A DNA stretch of 6,091 bases, from NCBI GenBank assembly GCA_002413095.1, contig DHWI01000005.1, positions 66,770 to 72,860 on the forward strand, written 5' to 3'. Positions 5,313 to 6,091 of the stretch are shown in pieces. How positions within the stretch are numbered: position 1 is the stretch's first letter; each line of letters starts with the position of its first letter. The notes below the pieces were generated by a model. It saw only the letters and a program-made list of their open reading frames with translations, was not told the DNA's origin and ran no database searches. The translations under genes were made by a program, and so were the position numbers. Source of the DNA: Thermoleophilia bacterium UBA5186 (GTDB taxonomy: Bacteria; Actinomycetota; Thermoleophilia; Gaiellales; Gaiellaceae).

Positions 5313-5960
5313 ATGAACATCGTGATCCCAGACCAGCTCGAGCAACAGACCTTCCTGCACGGAACCGTCAACGGGGAGAAGTTCAAGATGCGCGGCGGGG
5401 GCATGGGAGCTCCGCACGAGGGGGCGGTCGCGACCGATCTCGCCACGAATCCCGGCCCGGTGGGCTTCCCGATGGGCCTCATGGGCTGCAGCATCATCAT
5501 GGGCTTCCCGACGTTCAGCAAGTACCCACCCGGCACCCACGACCTGTTCAAGATCTCGGACGGCTACGAGTACGAGCGGCACCTGCGCTTCGAGTCCGGC
5601 GGGACGCTCGACACGATCAGCAAGGTCACCTATCACGGTTCGCGGGGCGACGAGTTCCACGTGGAGCACGTCGAGGGCGATTTCGAGGTCGACGGCAAGG
5701 TCGAGGCCCCCGAGCTCGTCGGCATCGACCCGGTCGTGGAGACCTTCGAGCCGGCCGGCCCGGGACGGATCAAGAGCACTTTCCGGATCGTCTGGCGGAC
5801 AAAGGACGGCGGCGAGTTCGCGGCTCACGCCGACAACGTCTACCACCTCAAGCACAAGCAGGAGTTGCCGTTCAAGCACGAGCGGCGGATCGAGTTCGAC
5901 TCGCAGTTCAGCCCGGACCGCATCCGGCAGTCCGAGCGCTTGACGATGTCCCCAGCGTAA
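5313..5960 (+). CDS. GFP-like beta-barrel protein (green fluorescent protein family homologue) lacking the chromophore tyrosine
   Basis: The 215-residue protein aligns with Aequorea GFP and coral DsRed from end to end by eye, and its length fits the family (about 220-240). Seen: GTVNGEKF (17-24) matches DsRed GTVNGHEF; a glycine-rich GGGMGAPHEG (28-37) matches GEGEGRPYEG; MGFPTFSKYP (63-72) matches GFP YGVQCFSRYP (66-75); HDLFK (76-80) matches HDFFK; GYEYER (84-89) matches GYVQER (91-96); the later TKDGGEF (163-169), NVYHLK (175-180) and ELP (184-186) match DsRed KDGGHY, SIYMAK and QLP. Thus Gly64 equals GFP Gly67 and Arg89 equals the catalytic Arg96, but the triad Ser-Tyr-Gly reads Ile62-Met63-Gly64, with no aromatic residue. 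The Glu222 position appears to be Arg205, though alignment there is loose. A normal GFP fluorophore is therefore not expected; it may be a colourless scaffold, a ligand binder, or hold an unusual backbone modification. No signal peptide. A class III cyclase starts nine bases downstream. Confidence 0.85.
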   Translation: MNIVIPDQLEQQTFLHGTVNGEKFKMRGGGMGAPHEGAVATDLATNPGPVGFPMGLMGCSIIMGFPTFSKYPPGTHDLFKISDGYEYERHLRFESGGTLDTISKVTYHGSRGDEFHVEHVEGDFEVDGKVEAPELVGIDPVVETFEPAGPGRIKSTFRIVWRTKDGGEFAAHADNVYHLKHKQELPFKHERRIEFDSQFSPDRIRQSERLTMSPA

Positions 5961-5969
5961 GCTCGGCCA

Positions 5970-6091
5970 ATGGTCAGGAAGACCGTCACGGTCGTCTTCG
6001 TCGACCTGACGGATTCCACTTCGCTCGGCGAGTCGCTCGACGCCGAGGCGCTTCGGGGCGTGCTCGACCGCTACTTCTCGGTCGCTTCCGG
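5970..6091 (+). CDS. Class III adenylate/guanylate cyclase, N-terminal fragment cut by the window edge
   Basis: Only the first 40 codons are in the window. They read MVRKTVTVVFVDLTDSTSLG, then ESLDAEALRGVLDRYFSVAS, which is the start of a class III nucleotidyl cyclase catalytic domain: the first beta strand with the metal-binding Asp12 in VFVDLTDST, then the helix LDAEALRGVLDRYF. The domain sits at the very N-terminus with no leading sensor domain. In actinobacteria such genes often encode long proteins with the cyclase domain followed by an ATPase and TPR repeats, but the rest is not visible. The product would be cAMP or cGMP; substrate-choosing residues lie beyond the edge. The gene is nine bases after the GFP-like gene in the same direction, without its own clear ribosome site, so co-transcription and translational coupling are likely. 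Confidence 0.88.
   Translation, partial: MVRKTVTVVFVDLTDSTSLGESLDAEALRGVLDRYFSVAS

Noticed and set aside
5313..5960. Calling the GFP-like product a fluorescent protein
   Set aside because: The chromophore tyrosine is replaced by Met63, and the Glu222 position seems lost, so fluorescence of the usual type cannot be claimed.

Overview
The window is high-GC DNA with dense, mostly non-overlapping genes on both strands, strong G/C third-position bias, and several GTG or TTG starts. Protein flavour (MFS fused to a cyclic-nucleotide domain, an N-terminal class III cyclase, small acidic and small Arg-rich peptides) suggests an actinobacterium, possibly of the Thermoleophilia (Gaiellales/Solirubrobacterales). 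That placement is inference from composition and gene types, not a database result.

Left part (1-3108): a 46-codon open frame or gene tail ends at 170 and converges on a stand-alone cyclic-nucleotide-binding domain (CNBD) protein (175-582, minus). Divergent from it is a metallo-beta-lactamase-fold hydrolase of the RNase Z-like group (631-1353, plus). This converges, across a small hairpin, on an MFS transporter carrying a C-terminal CNBD (1453-3108, minus).

Middle part (3109-5250): a 118-bp divergent gap leads to a 54-aa acidic peptide gene with four RAD[I/V]G repeats (3227-3391, plus). It meets a GAF-domain gene tail to tail at a perfect 13-bp hairpin. The GAF gene (3436-4086) and a cytoplasmic-type subtilisin-like S8 peptidase (4083-4901) form a minus-strand operon with a 4-base ATGA overlap. 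Divergent from the peptidase is a 67-aa helical basic protein (4986-5189) ending in a strong rho-independent terminator. The two small plus-strand genes share an ECF-sigma-like promoter pattern (GGAAG-N17-CGTCTnGTG).

Right part (5251-6091): the standout is the 215-aa gene at 5313-5960. Its protein aligns along nearly its whole length with green fluorescent protein / DsRed-family beta-barrels, keeping the chromophore Gly and the catalytic Arg (GFP Gly67 and Arg96) but with Met in place of the chromophore Tyr66. Nine bases downstream, on the same strand, begins a class III adenylate/guanylate cyclase cut by the window edge. With two CNBD proteins nearby, cyclic-nucleotide signalling is a recurring theme. 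No RNA genes, insertion sequences or CRISPR arrays were seen.
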